DNA of 64,000 nucleotides from Cryptomeria japonica (lineage: Eukaryota; Streptophyta; Pinopsida; Cupressales; Cupressaceae): contig NC_081413.1 in NCBI RefSeq assembly GCF_030272615.1, positions 717,605,867 through 717,669,866 on the forward strand, given 5' to 3'. The position numbers were made by a program, and so were the translations under genes. This document shows positions 31,358 through 43,702 of this stretch, piece after piece; the stretch's first letter is position 1; every line of letters begins with the position of its first letter. A model generated the notes under the pieces. That model saw only the letters and a program-made list of their open reading frames with translations. It had not been told where the DNA came from and did no database searches.

Positions 31358-34284
31358 AACCCTTCTCCTCAAGCAAAGAAGGAAGCATTAAAGTATTGTT
31401 GTTATACTGGTATTAGCATAGAGCTTTTTCATAGCATCACTATCTACACTTGCATAGCATTTGTTTATCACATCCAACCTATGATGCCTCACCTCGACTC
31501 AGTCTGATATTCAGTGGATTTTATATTTAGACTATTATGGATACTTTATTTTGATGCAGTTTGAGACTTAGAACTTATATGATTTCAGGATTTGGATAAC
31601 ATTGCTATGATTTGATGATTTACTTATATGCTTTATGAGATAGAACACTACATGATTGTTAGATAGGATGATATTGCAATGATAGATGTCATTATTAAAT
31701 TTGCAGGACTTTACTATGATAATAGAACTATGATGTATGGTTAAGTTTATGTGAATTGGAATGAAATTGCTTATGTGAAATTGCTAGATATAAGATGTAT
31801 TTAATATGTGTAGATGGAAATTGTATGCAAGTGATGATGTGTATTGTTATTCCTTTGAATTATATTATATGTGGATATTTGAAAGTACTAATGTGTAAAT
31901 TGAGATGTGCAGGAAATTTACCATGTGACCATGGAAAATTACGGAGAACCAAACCTAGACTTATGTATATTTGTAAGCTAGGGGTTGTCTATTTGGAGAG
32001 ACAACACCCCGTTTGTGTTGTATTTTATTCGTAATAGTATATGTTGCATGAGTGTTAAATGTTATTTAAATTTAATGTGTAAAACCCACAAGAGACGATT
32101 TCATGTTTTAATTTGTAAAAGTGTTTTATTTGTGTCACTTGACACATGTGTGGATTTAAATTTAAATGTTTTATTTTTGTCTCTTGGTGGGAAAGTGTTT
32201 AACTATAGTTTTTTTTTTTAAATAATATAACGTGTTGTCATTAATACCTTGGAAAAGAATCTTTGGAGTGGTCAACATATGTTTGACCCGAAAATAAACT
32301 TCAAAGGGGTTTAAAATGGGTTAAATGAACACCTAGGGGTAGTTTAATAGGGTTTCCTAAAGCCCATAAGGTATACCTAGGGGTTAGGGGTATTTTTAGG
32401 CAATTTTCTACTTTTAAGTGACCTTTTTGACGCTTTAAAAATTGGCTTTTTTGAGTTGTGTGAAAATTGAAAATTAGAAGTTTAAATCTAATTGAGATTT
32501 TTCCTATTCGAATGAGAGTCTTTTTGCATTCTGCTTTACTTTCCTTTTTGGTTTTTAGAAACTTGTGAGAACTTAGTGAATGAGCTTCTTAAGCAAGAAT
32601 TTGTGAATTTGAGGGTAATCACCCACTCTCCATTTTTGGAGACAAGAGAAATTTTGAAAAGAAAAGAATAGTTTTGGAATAGAAAATTTAACTAAGGGTA
32701 GAAGAAGAAGATCCGTGGATTGGGCAGCTCTTCCTCAAATATTATACCACCATTGGGCAGATTAAGGTTGGTTTGATTATTCTTTAAAATGTCTATTTTC
32801 TTGTATGTGTTTGAGAGTATGATTGGTGTAAGAAATCTGTGTTTTTTGAATGTCTTGTTTTAGAATTTCATTTGAAATCTTTGCATTATGCTTTGTTGTG
32901 TTTTGGGAGTTTCTCAAGACCTCTTACTCTTGGGAGAGAGGAGGATCTTGTGGGTGGTAGCAGTGACAACCCTCGAGTGAGAGACTCTCGTTTGAGAGCA
33001 ATCACAAGGGATCTTTGCGTGACCCTTGCTGCATGGCCTGTTTGTGCAATGGGGGTCATAAGGAGGGATATAAGGCTAGAATACCTTTGGGGGGCATAAG
33101 GAATAAGGGGTTGAGATTTTGATGTATTTATTGTGCCATGAGGTGGCTACTTGTTTTTCCATACTTGCAGTTCTCCTCAGGGTATTGGTCCACTATCACC
33201 CTTAAAAAGGTCATCACCAAAGTGTGGTGCTGTGTAGCCAAGTTGGGAGTGTGTCTGAATCTTTGTGAGTGTAGTTTTGTCTTCTATGTGTTTGCATGTT
33301 TGTTACCCGTCTAGGGCTTGGTTCTCCAAGCTCGGGGGTGGCTACCAGTTAGCCTAGGCTGGGAGGTGAGCACTCCATGGTCATATTTGTGATTTATTAT
33401 GCAGGAAAGTCAAGAGAAAAGAATAGGACAAGAGAAAGGTTGCAGAAGATTATTGTTGAAGAAATTTAAATTTATTTGCAGTTATTAGTTTTGTTAAAAG
33501 AAATACACCCTCATTTGTTGAAAAGAGAGGCAAGTTGTAAATTTGAAATATAGACATGAGAGTTGAGATTGTAGTTGAAAAAAAAAAAAAGAAACATCCT
33601 GTAAATTTTGCAGAATATCTTAGAGTTGTAAAAAGCTTGTTTTATTTCTATTCCTATTTTAAAAGAAAAAAAAAAACTACTTTTGATTTGCATGCAATAG
33701 TTTTCTTTTTGTAATATGGAAAAAATCAGTTTTTAATTTATTTTACCTTCATTCTACTTGCAGAAAAATATGAGTAGTATGTATTATTAACATTTTAATG
33801 AATGTATGCATGTTGTTTTAAAGGTGTAAATTGTAGTTTATTTTTCCTATTGTAAGATCTAAGTTTTATGGACCCTAGTAAATATTAGTTGCAAGAAGTG
33901 AGATTTCACAATTAATTTTTGGAATAAAATCTGAAGCATCCCTCTCTTCTAATCCCTTAACTTGAGTTTATTAAACTTTAGATTGTTAAGTTGCTATTAA
34001 ATTATTGATTTCTATGGTTATTTTATTGTAGGAAATAAATCTATAACTATTACTTTGCTGTTAACTTATTATATTTATTTACCTTAGACTCCAGCAATAT
34101 CATATTTTTGCCTTTGATAATATTCAGTAAAAAAAAGATCAGAGTGTTAAGAACATATAAATTCCATCTAAATCCTATATTCATAAAGCAAATGGACAAA
34201 AAAAAAAACATTAATCATCTCTGTAATTGAAAATATAAATAAACTTCTTTCACTGTTTTTTTAAAATATACATAATAACAAATT

Positions 34285-34314
34285 TATATATATATAAATA
34301 TATATATATATATT

Positions 34315-34346
<32 letters not shown>
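34285..34346. repeat. (TA)n microsatellite
   Basis: A run of TATATA with a few A or T interruptions, about 60 bp, directly before the GC-rich array of the solo LTR. Confidence 0.85.
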
Positions 34347-34404
34347 TTTAAAAAAATTTATAACAAAAAAAAATTTACGCGGAGGGTTTCGACCGGGGGC
34401 GGAG

Positions 34405-34642
34405 CGCACTGTGCAATGCACAGTGGCCGGCGGTCGAGCGCACTGTGCATGGCACAGTGGCCGGCGACCGAGTCCATTGTGCATGGCACAGTGGCTGGCG
34501 ACCGAGTCCACTGTGTATTGCACAGTGGCTGGCGGGCCAAGCTCACTGTGCACTGCATAGTGGTCAGCGGCCGTGCGCACTGTGTGATACACAGTGGCCG
34601 GCGGCCGAGCCCACTATGCCTTGCATAGTGGAGACTTTGGCG
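34405..34642. repeat. GC-rich tandem array of seven 34-35-bp hairpin units
   Basis: Units start at 34405, 34439, 34473, 34507, 34542, 34576 and 34610. Each has a palindrome of the form CACTGTGCATGGCACAGTG followed by GCCGGCGACCGAG-like sequence. In several units both arms carry matching changes (for example CACTGTGTGATACACAGTG and CACTATGCCTTGCATAGTG), which keeps the pairing. The array is followed by GC-rich sequence to about 34735 and then by the palindrome CCCTAGCTCGGTTAGAGCTAGGG. Confidence 0.85.
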
Positions 34643-35449
34643 GCGCCGACCTCCACCTTCCGCCTCCTCCCCGCTTTCGCCTCCTCCTGCGTTCGCTCAA
34701 ACCCGTCCGCCGCCATGGCCGCCCTGCGTGGTGATGGGGTTCAAAAATAAAATAAAATAATAAATTTAAAAAGAAAACCCTAGCTCGGTTAGAGCTAGGG
34801 TAGAGGGGAAGATAAATAAGTTTAAGTTTTTTTAAAAAAAGTAAGGAGTCAAAGAAGTAATTTTATAATGTAATATAAATTAGGGTTTTCATGAGATTTA
34901 TTTTTAAAGTTGTGCAAAAAGTTTATATTTAAAATTGGTTAGGGTTTTCAATTTAGATAGACGCGGAAATTATATTTCAATTAATTATTTATAGAACTAA
35001 CTATTAGTGAAGCCTTAAATTAAATAGAAGGGGAAAATTAATTCCTTGATAACTAAAATTGATTTTTGGAAAGATAATTTTCCTCATCGAATAATGTCAT
35101 TTAGAAAATTAATTTGACACTTTAATCCATTAATTTAATTAATGATTTAAAATGAAATTTAGACAATATGACTTTATGGGAGATCAATTTTTATCTTCGT
35201 CTACCCATTTAAATGAGTTTAATAAATTAAACTAACGACTTTATTTGATGAGAAAATAAATTAAAACATTTAGTTTCCGCAAATGAATTTTAATTAAGTT
35301 TCGATACTTAGTTAGTATCATAGTTAGTTCGATCTTTGTTATGGCCAACATGTTAACACATGTCGTGATACCAAACTTGGTTATTTAACTAGTCGTTTTA
35401 AAAAAAAAATCGTTCCGTTTTTGCCCTAAATTTTGGGTATGACACAACC

Positions 35450-35741
35450 ATCTTGAATCTCCATATGGCATCCATGGTTAGTGCTAAAAGTTGAGAGCTA
35501 CACTCATGTGGAACTTGGAGAGGAGAGGAACAAGGGAGGAGCAACTATGAGCATCTTGATTAGCATTTGGAGGAGTATAGTTTATCTATTCTATGTTTGT
35601 ATGCTTTCTATTTCATGATTAATATCTCTCTTGATATGCTTGTTTAGGATAATCTTTTGTTGCTAACACTAACGTTTGTTTCTTGTGCTCTTGTGTGTGT
35701 TGTCATCAAATAGATTTTCTAATCCTTTTTGGAGAGCATCA
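35450..35741 (+). repeat. Tat2 5' LTR, second part (to LTR end)
   Basis: It continues the LTR after the solo LTR and its target duplication, ending GGAGAGCATCA directly before the primer-binding site. No coding sequence. Confidence 0.7.
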
Positions 35742-35761
35742 TTTGGTGAATTCGACGTGAA
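35742..35761 (+). other. Primer-binding site of Tat2
   Basis: TTTGGTGAATTCGACGTGAA follows the LTR end. It matches the NaG site TGGTGAACCCGACGTGAACA except for CC-to-TT changes. I do not name the tRNA. It supports the LTR boundary at 35741. Confidence 0.65.
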
Positions 35762-38179
35762 TCCAGCACAAGATTTCTCTACAAAACTACTAACTTTTTG
35801 TTTAAATTGCCACACAGGTTGCACTTTAGCACTTTTGTGTTAAATAGTGCTTCTTTGTTTACACAGAGTGGCACTATTGTAATAGAGAGTTGTAATTTTT
35901 TTTATTGTAATCGAAAATTAAAACCAAGGCTTGTAGAAGCCCACCAATACCTCATTTTTTTTTATTTTTTGGACTAATTGTTTGTTTGTTTATGCAGGAT
36001 TGGAGGAGTTAGATTAGAAAGCATTGAATTCTTTCTTTCACTTTGTTTTCAAAGTTGGATTAAAACAAATTCATTGTCTCTTTTGGCTTAAAAATTGAAC
36101 CTCACATTTTCATTTTGGGTCATAAAAAGAATCACGTCTTTAGTTTTGGTTTGTAAAAAGAACCGCACTTGCAAATTAAAAAGAACCACAAACTTCAAAG
36201 TTTATTTGCAAGTTAGGAACAATCTTTATTTTGGTGCTTAAAATCAACAGCACAACTTTCATTTCTTGCATCAACTTAAGGAAATTCACAATCAACATTT
36301 GGTTTTGGGGCCAACTAAAAAGAACAAGCCATTTTTTTTCTTCAAAGTTCAAAAGTGATTTTACTTCAAGCAAAAATGTGTTTTTCAATTCAGTTGACCA
36401 GGATTTCAAGTTCCTAGTTTACAACACATTTTTCCTTTGAAAGTTAAAAAGAACACCATGATTGTTGGAACATCTCCAAATAGTTAGATCACATTGCGAT
36501 GATGGGTTAAAAAGAACAAGTGTCTTTTGTGTTTGGCATGCTTGTGAAAAATCTATAGAGTGGTCCTACTTGTAACACACACTATCCTCTCCCTTGGCTT
36601 TCGTGGTCCAAGGTGCAAGAGAAAAGTGTTAGTAACACTCAAAAGTTTATCTTTTTAAGGGACTCCTACCAAGAGACACATCACTCTTGGGAATGACCTC
36701 GCGTGGTAAATCCTTTGAGCTGCTATAGAAATCAGGTGTGAGCGAAAGCTGTAGCCTTGGGTATAGCTGTTCCTATAGTGTAACTTGCCAAAAGGACAAA
36801 TGGGCCCCACCATAAGTTACAAGGCTCTTAAGTGAGTCACTGCAGAATGAGCTTATGTCCAAAGACATCGAAAATTACTAAATACCTTTATGTAGTATCC
36901 CACCCATTTTATTGATTGAGGATATTTGTGATAAATTCAGTGCAAGAGCATAGATGGTTTTACTCCCAAGATACTCACCATACATATTTCCTTGAGTAGA
37001 AACATAGCTTTTTGAAAGGTTACTTGTAGTCTGATAAAAGTGGTGAATCCCCCATCATAGGGATCATCTATTTGTTATGCTCATGCAAGACTTAGTAGAT
37101 CACATCCTTACCTGCCATGATGGGATTCATAAGGTATGTAGTACCAAAGTTGAAGAAATATCAAGATGTGGGCTAAAATTATCGCAACTGGCCATTTGAC
37201 CTTAGGGATAAAGTATGTTTGAAGTGTCTTCATTTTGTGTCAGACTAGTACAAATTAATCCTACTTCAGGCTTTGGAAAAACACCTAAAAAAAAAACATT
37301 TGAAGGAAAGGGTCATAAAAAGTTCAAACGATTGGGTTGATCTAGACACACACCTATTTGTGCCTTTTGAGGAAACATTCTTGTGTTTGTATGCTTGCTT
37401 TGTTTTCTTGTCAAAGAAACATCATAAAACCAAAATCCAAAACAAGTATTCATCCAACACAAACATTTTCAAAAATAAAATATCGAAAAACCAAGAGCAA
37501 CAACAAAAGTGTCAAATTATATGACCATTCTTCACATCTTGAGAAAGCAGAATCTTCATCAACACGTCAACTTGAAAAAAGGACCATTGAGCTCAAAGGC
37601 TCTTATCAAAAGGAGGAAATTCTTCTATCTTAATAGACAAATCTTTGTCTCTCATATAACCTTCCTACGTTGCATGTGTCTATATCTTCAAGGGAAATCA
37701 AACGAATTTGATCAAGAGTCATTAAACCACAGAGCTTTTATGCAATATTGAGCTTTGAGTTATCACAAGAACAAAGGAGGCAAAATCAATCCTGACTTCT
37801 TTCTCGACATTTGCATCACATATAACGTAGCTTGGGAAGAACCACCAACTCTCGAAAGAGAAGAGGAAGAATTTGTCCCATATGTGACACAAATCTTTTA
37901 TTGAAGTTCACATTTCATCCATTATAATATCCATATCTCATCAAATCCACTTCCAACTCTCAAAACATCAAGAGGTTTTTGTCCTAAGTTCTATTTTGAT
38001 ATCGCTTGAATCAAACACAATACATCACTTTTTAGAGTGTCTCTACATCTAGGATAAACTCATCCTGGTGTAGGAGCACCTAACCCAAACATACACCAGG
38101 AGGTTAAAGATCATGTCATGAATCATTTCACTCATATTTGAGTTTATATGGTCATTTTAATGTATTTTGAGTCATTTTG

Positions 38180-38266
38180 TGAAGCATTGTAAGACATTTG
38201 CTCAAGATGTGTATTTGAGTCCTAATATGGTCTAGGAGGTCACATTGTGCAAATATGTCCGTGGAA
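38180..38266 (+). repeat. Left arm of an 87-bp inverted repeat
   Basis: It begins TGAAGCATTGTAAGACATTT and ends GTCCGTGGAA. It is the reverse complement of 38882-38968 at 85 of 87 positions by eye; the two differences are transitions. The arms are separated by 615 bp. Confidence 0.85.
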
Positions 38267-38881
38267 GGTTAAATAGGATGTAAAATTTTGTTTTGAGTCC
38301 ATCTAAATGTATTTCAAGTGCACAAGCAAAGATTAGGGGTCATATTTATCAAAATGTCAAAATTGTCAATTGTGTCAAAAATGTTGGCAAGCACAAATTG
38401 CATTATAAAGTTGCAAACCAAGGATGTAATTGGTCTTGGGTAGTTGTAACTACCATATGGATGTGTGAAGGTTATAAAAACTATCATTTGGTCGAATCCA
38501 ATGGGTGTGTGTAAGATTGGAGGAAAGAAATGAATAACATTTGAAGTTTTTACACACTCCACATTGTTTTCTGGGTATTGCAGTCTGATCATTCACATTT
38601 TTCTTTATGAAAAATAATTTGTATCCATTGGAAATGTATTTCATATAATAATGGCATGAGTTAACTTTGTTTTCCCTTTGGTTTCATTTAATTCCAATCA
38701 GTTTGAAGCAAGTTGTGCAAGATTTGGTGAAAATTGTCTAAAAACCCTCCAAATTGGGGTTTGTGGAGAGTTTCACTAAAATATTTTGAATGCACCATTG
38801 GAAATTGTTGTAACTTTGGTGTTTGATATAGGGTTGAATTATCTTTCAAATTAATTAAGTTTAAATATGATTGGTTAAGTA

Positions 38882-38968
38882 TTCCATGGACATATTTGCA
38901 CAACGTGACCTCCTAGACCATATTAGGACTCAAATACACATCTTGAGCAAATGTCTTACAATGCTTCA
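38882..38968 (-). repeat. Right arm of the 87-bp inverted repeat
   Basis: Reverse complement of 38180-38266. It overlaps the end of the first copy of a 66-bp direct repeat (38824-38889, second copy 39023-39088, starting TGATATAGGGTTGAATTAT). No convincing target duplication flanks the pair, so a simple inverted-terminal transposon is not shown. Confidence 0.85.
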
Positions 38969-39829
38969 TTAACGAGACAGCATAATTTTCAAGTATGCTT
39001 CATTAACGGGACAGAATAATTTTGATATAGGGTTGAATTATATTTCAAATTAATTAAGTTTCAATATGATTGGTTAAGTATTCCATGAGATATTTGATGC
39101 CCTAGGCAAACTGGGAATGCAAATTTCTTGTTTTTTCTGTAACAGTTAAAATGGTCTCAGTCCAGAGACCATAACTCGTAACTCCACCATTGGATTGTTC
39201 TCAATTTTTGATATGGTTTTAGAAACCTAGTTTTCTATAGTCTCACCGAAGAGATCTTCCAAATATGCTCGGGTTTTAAAGTTATTAATAACTGAGTACG
39301 GGTATATCAAACTGTCATTAACCGGGACAACATAATGCATTGTTTTGGTCTTGATTAATGTTCAAAGGGTTGTAAAATGATATGATGGATTTGATATTGT
39401 ATTGGTTGGTTGATATTAATATTGTTTTGGACTATAGAATAATTATTATGATCAGATTATACCTCTAATACAAGTGAAAATGTTGTGTTGAGATTGGAAC
39501 TCCATGTTGATTTGGGGTACTTGAAGGGTTTTTCATGATGCTCTACATCACATCCTAAGAGGCATTTATACGTAGGTTAAAACTAGTCTATGAGTGAATC
39601 CTCTCATTACTAGGTAGTTGGGTCTGTAAAACATCTCAGATCTCTCTAAACCTTATCACATCAAACTTTGTCAATCAAACACAACAAGCAATTCAAGAAA
39701 GAACTTTGGTACCATCTACATTTAGTGCTAGAGATTCATATGCGAAACACTTCACCAAACATCAATATTTCATTTCATCACCAAATCATCATCATTTTCA
39801 TCAAACTTCAACAAAAACTTATAAACAAA

Positions 39830-41600
39830 ATGGCTCATACTAAATCAAGATCTAGACAACAAGAATTTGAAGAGGAAGAGGAAGAAAATATCAATGAGTT
39901 CCAAGAAGCCCTAGGAGGAAATATAAATGATGAAAATCTAGGCACTCCTACTCTAGCGGCAATAGAAAGGGCACAACACAAACCTCTCTTTAATAGAATT
40001 TTTGATGAAATACTCAGGAGCAACATCGATGCTCATTTTTTAAGACTTGATCAAGAGGGGGCTAAACTACCCTCTGATTTTGATATGGCACAACTAAGGC
40101 AAGCATCAGAATGCCAAAGTCGTAATGAGGATTAAAGAAGTCGAGATCACATTAGATACAACCTTCATCAAGGAAATCCCCCACCTCCTCCTTCTCCAAA
40201 TGACATAGACATGTTGCGGCAACAAGTCGAGAATCTCGCCCAACAACTTCAGAGTGGTGTGAAAACTAACTAGTTTTCACTTAATTATATTTGCCCCTAT
40301 CCCTTTGATATGAATCTTCATATGCCACCTTTTCCACGAGGGTTTGAAGCACCTAAGTTCGAAAAGTATCGAGGAAAAGGAGACCCTCGTGATCATGTTA
40401 GAGAATTTCACTCCGCTTGCCTTGAAGTGGCCTATGAAGACACATACCTAATGTGTCTCTTTCCTCAAAGTTTGGCAGGGACAACCATGCAATGGTTTTC
40501 CTGATTAACAAGCGGCATTAGGACATTCAAAGAACTGGTCCAGAAATTCATAGCACATTACTCACATAACATTGAATGCGATATCACCATGGCCAATCTA
40601 TGTAACACTAAGCAAAAACCAGGGGAGCTATTTTCAGCTTTCCTGCAACGATGGCGACAAATGTCTAGCAGACATTCCCTTCAGCTACCTGAAAGAGAGC
40701 TAGTGGAAATATTTATTTCCAACCTGAACGAAGAAATGGAATTTCATTTAGACATGAAAGGAACAGAATCTTTCAATGACATGATCACACAGGGTTTAAA
40801 ATGTGAAAGGGCTCTCATAAAAAAAGGTCTTATCAAAATATACAATGAACCCAAAGATGCACCTCGCCCGCACTTCAATAGTGACAAACCTAACTTCTGG
40901 AACAAAAACAAAAACATCGTCAATGATGGGGTTGTGGATGCAAGGACTATCAAAAGTGCACAACTTGTGGTCCACTTTGCGGGAGAAAATCCCCCACTCA
41001 AGAATAACACAGTTGCTCCCCCAAATCAAGGACGCAATGTACCTTAAGAGGAACCCAGACAGCACCAACAAAATTTTAAACCAAAACGAACATACACTCC
41101 CTTAGGGGAACCTATTGAAACAGTGTTACGTTAGTTGGTTTCTCAAAATCTGGTGACCTTACCCAAAACATCAAATTACGAACCTCAAGTTAAACCTTCA
41201 TGGTGGAGGGATACGGAACATTGTGATTTCCATCAAGGGAAAGGGCATAAGACAAGCAATTGTCATGGATTGAAAGATCTTATTTAGGATCTTATTGAAT
41301 GAGGTGAAATCAAAATCGAAGGACATGACCCAAAAACAACAAACAATGATCATCTCATGTTAAAAAATCCACTTCCATCACAAGATCAAAGGGGTCCTTC
41401 CACTTCAGGGAGACACACAGATACCACTGATTATACGCAAGCCGCGTATAATTACACTGTGAATCACCTATATGATGCCAGTGAACAAATTGCAACTATT
41501 ACCATAAAAAATCCCAGCTCCACTTGCAATGTTGTTACACGTCGCACCAAGATTACCATAAAAGCAGCTCCACAAGGCACCCCATCTATCCCAAAGTAGT
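39830..41600 (+). pseudogene. Tat2 Gag
   Basis: It starts MAHTKSRSRQQEFEEEEEEN and reads in one frame to 41599. EGAKLPSDFD matches Tat1. The Gag domain is clear: PKFEKYRGKGDPRDHVREF, MQWFS, FKELVQKFIAHYSHNIECDI, AFLQRWRQMS and EIFISNLNEEMEF. A CxxH-type knuckle is seen as CDFHQGKGHKTSNC (about 41224). Stops lie at 40133 (TAA), 40274 (TAG), 40502 (TGA), 41045 (TAA), 41132 (TAG), 41284 (TAG), 41302 (TGA) and 41597 (TAG). No frameshift is needed up to about 41640. Confidence 0.85.
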
Positions 41601-42576
41601 ATAACCTTGTGGAACAGTTACAAAAAATGCCCACACTGATATCTATCTTAGAGCTATTGCGCCTATCCCCATCTCATAAACAATCTTGGATGAAGCTCTC
41701 CAAGAGGTGTCAGTCCCTGCAAACCTAAATACACATCAGTTCCAAGCTATGGTTGGAAACCTAAGATCATCACCTTGTCTCACTTTCTCTGAAAGTGACA
41801 ACTCATCCTTCCAGCAACCTCATAACGCCTCACTCCACATTGAAGGGTTTATCAACCAACATAGGATCAAGCGAGTCTTGATTGATAATGGACCAAGCCT
41901 GAATATCTATACACTACAATTAGTCACAACTTTGGGATATGCAATTGAATCAGTGGATCCCCACAAGAAGATAACAATCAAAGTGTATGATGATGCAAAG
42001 TGTTCATCCAAAGGAGCAATTGTGCTACCGATCCGAGTGGGCCCAATGGTGAAGCATATCATATGCCAAGTTTTGGACCTTCCTCTACCATATAATTTGT
42101 TGTTTGGAAGACCTTGGATACACGCCATGCAAGCGATTCCATCCACCTACCATCAGTGTATCAAGTTCCCTCATAATGGTGTAGAAATTAAAATCCTGGG
42201 AGATACAAATCCCTTTGCATATTGTCACAATATAAATCATCAACCAGAGATTACTGTTCCCAATAATAGAGAAGCCATCTCATCCACATCATACGTAAGT
42301 CCAACCTCTCTTTCCAGTTCAAACACCACTATACCCAAACAAGAGAAGCTCAAGATGAAAATAGCAGAGGAAGGTCCTAGGGAATACAATCTTAGCCAAC
42401 TCTTTTGTGTTGGGCAACTACCCACTTCTCCTAGAACTCATGGTAAACCTCAACGGTTACTTCAAACACCACTGGTCAGGACAACATGCACTTTGATGCC
42501 TTTTATCCTTGGAAAGAGTCAAGAAGAAGAGACCAGAGTTGAGGAATTGGCAGAATGGATCTATAAAGATCCTATC
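41601..42576 (+). pseudogene. Tat2 aspartic protease, interrupted by Copia2
   Basis: A frameshift between about 41640 and 41686 brings the open 306-codon frame into use. It carries HRIKRVLIDNGPSLNI (Asp-Asn-Gly at the catalytic place), YDDAKCSSKGAIVLPIRVGP and YNLLFGRPWIHAMQAIPSTY. It continues to EWIYKDPI, where the target site CTATC and Copia2 follow. The reading frame resumes in phase at 57121 (TIKIPQAKLPTDQYGKG), which leads into the G-patch. Confidence 0.85.
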
Positions 42577-43646
42577 TGTTGGTATTTGGTATGGTTTTGT
42601 CATTGATGTCAACACCTACTAACACTTATCAACTCTGCCACTTTGGAGAATAAGCAACATTCACCGGCAAGCAAATGACTCATGCACAGTCACTGGTATC
42701 TGGTACACCAGCAGGGTATAATGATCACCGACACTTGGAATGGCATGGAAAACATTTGGTTATGTCGAAGAAATCATTTTGACACTTTGTCTTGGAGATT
42801 TGATTATTGGCATATTCGTATTTGCATATTTGTTGTTACCGGTAAATAGGTCTAGGTTATACAACGACAGGTGTTATCTTTTCCAGATTAGCATGGCATG
42901 CTATGGAGATGATTTATTATTGTTGTAAATGCATTAAGCCGACATGTTGAATCAGTTGTTTCATCGGGCATTAATTTAATTGTAAATTGATTTTATTGTA
43001 ATATCTTTTAGAGCCGACCTACTAAAATTGGTCCTAGGTTATAATATAAATGTAAGATCTTATTTGTAAGATCGGATGTGGAATGCAAAGAAGAATTGTG
43101 AGAAGGTATATGTGAGAATAAGCAGAGCTATACACACAGGCATCATTTGAAGGTGAAGCAAGGTTTTTGTGAAAGCATATCAGAACTACACCGATACTGA
43201 ATCCAACATATGAAGATACTATTTTGAGCAGTACATTCTTATTAGATTTAACCATCCAATTGTAGTCAGCGTGACTCCTATTTTGTGTTTGAGTAGTGAG
43301 CTCTAGGCATTTGGCCTTTCTGCATGTGCAGACCCCATTTGTCTACACTTACTATCTACAGTAGTATCATCTGATTGTGGGTAAGATTTCCCACCGTGGT
43401 TTTTCCCCTTATAGGGTTTCCACGTACAAATATTGGTGTTAAGTGTTGTGGATTACTTTGTCTTTTTTTTTCATGCATTAATATTTACCGGTATTGCAAT
43501 AAACTGATAAAACTCTCTACCAGTATAAAAGACTAGTTTACCGGTATTAAGCAATAAGTTTGTTAAGTTGTTTTAGTTTGAAATTATTTGACAACTGATT
43601 CACCCCCCCCCCCCCCCCCCCTCTCAGTTGCCTCTAGGACCTAACA
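42577..43646 (+). repeat. Copia2 5' LTR
   Basis: 1,070 bp. It includes a run of 19 C residues (43603-43621) just before CTCTCAGTTGCC; the 3' LTR has only eight at the same place. AATATAAATGTAAGATC near 43041 may be its TATA region. No gene. Confidence 0.9.
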
Positions 43647-43648
43647 AT

Positions 43649-43660
43649 TGGTATAAGAGC
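43649..43660 (+). other. Primer-binding site of Copia2
   Basis: TGGTATAAGAGC, the initiator Met type site TGGTATCAGAGC with one change, two bases after the LTR end. Confidence 0.85.
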
Positions 43661-43702
43661 CTAGTCCTCTTTTGCAGAAGTTTAGCAGCTTGAGGAGATC
43701 CA

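Larger units (their letters stand above)
30020..31479 (+). repeat. Tat2 5' LTR, first part (U3, TATA box)
   Basis: It starts TGTAGACACATAAATC, directly after the Copia3 pol tail, and is AT-rich. It is joined to 35450-35741 once the inserted solo LTR is removed, giving about 1.75 kb in all. The first bases resemble the Tat1 LTR start TGTATACACATAAA, suggesting related promoter ends. Confidence 0.7.
31480..35444. mobile_element. Solo 4.0-kb LTR (TGTGAGGCCTCACC...GGGTATGACA family)
   Basis: The insertion is flanked by a perfect 5-bp target duplication CAACC (31475-31479 and 35445-35449). The right end is GGGTATGACA. The left end reads TATGATGCCTCACC, where the second copy at 63313 has TGTGAGGCCTCACC, so the terminal TG has decayed to TA by one transition. 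No internal retroelement sequence is present, so this is a solo LTR left by recombination. From 31486 to about 32190 it matches 63319-64000 closely. It contains a (TA)n run and a GC-rich tandem array. Orientation cannot be decided. Confidence 0.8.
35762..39829 (+). other. Tat2 leader, about 4 kb, non-coding
   Basis: No credible gene is seen. Several AAAAAGAAC words recur at 36120-36520 (AAAGAACCAC, AAAGAACAAG, AAAAGAACACC). It contains an 87-bp inverted repeat pair and a 66-bp direct repeat, listed separately. Its length is unusual but in keeping with long Tat leaders; an intron is possible. Confidence 0.5.

Noticed and set aside
32839-33099. 86-codon open frame within the 4.0-kb solo LTR
   Set aside because: No recognisable domain or codon pattern, and it lies inside an LTR. 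Most likely chance.
34416-34750. Overlapping open frames on both strands across the GC-rich array
   Set aside because: They follow from the 34-35-bp repeat and high GC. The repeated peptide on each strand is a by-product.
38180-38968. Calling the inverted repeat pair a MITE or Mutator-type transposon
   Set aside because: No target duplication is visible, the right arm overlaps a direct repeat, and no transposase is present. Recorded only as an inverted repeat.
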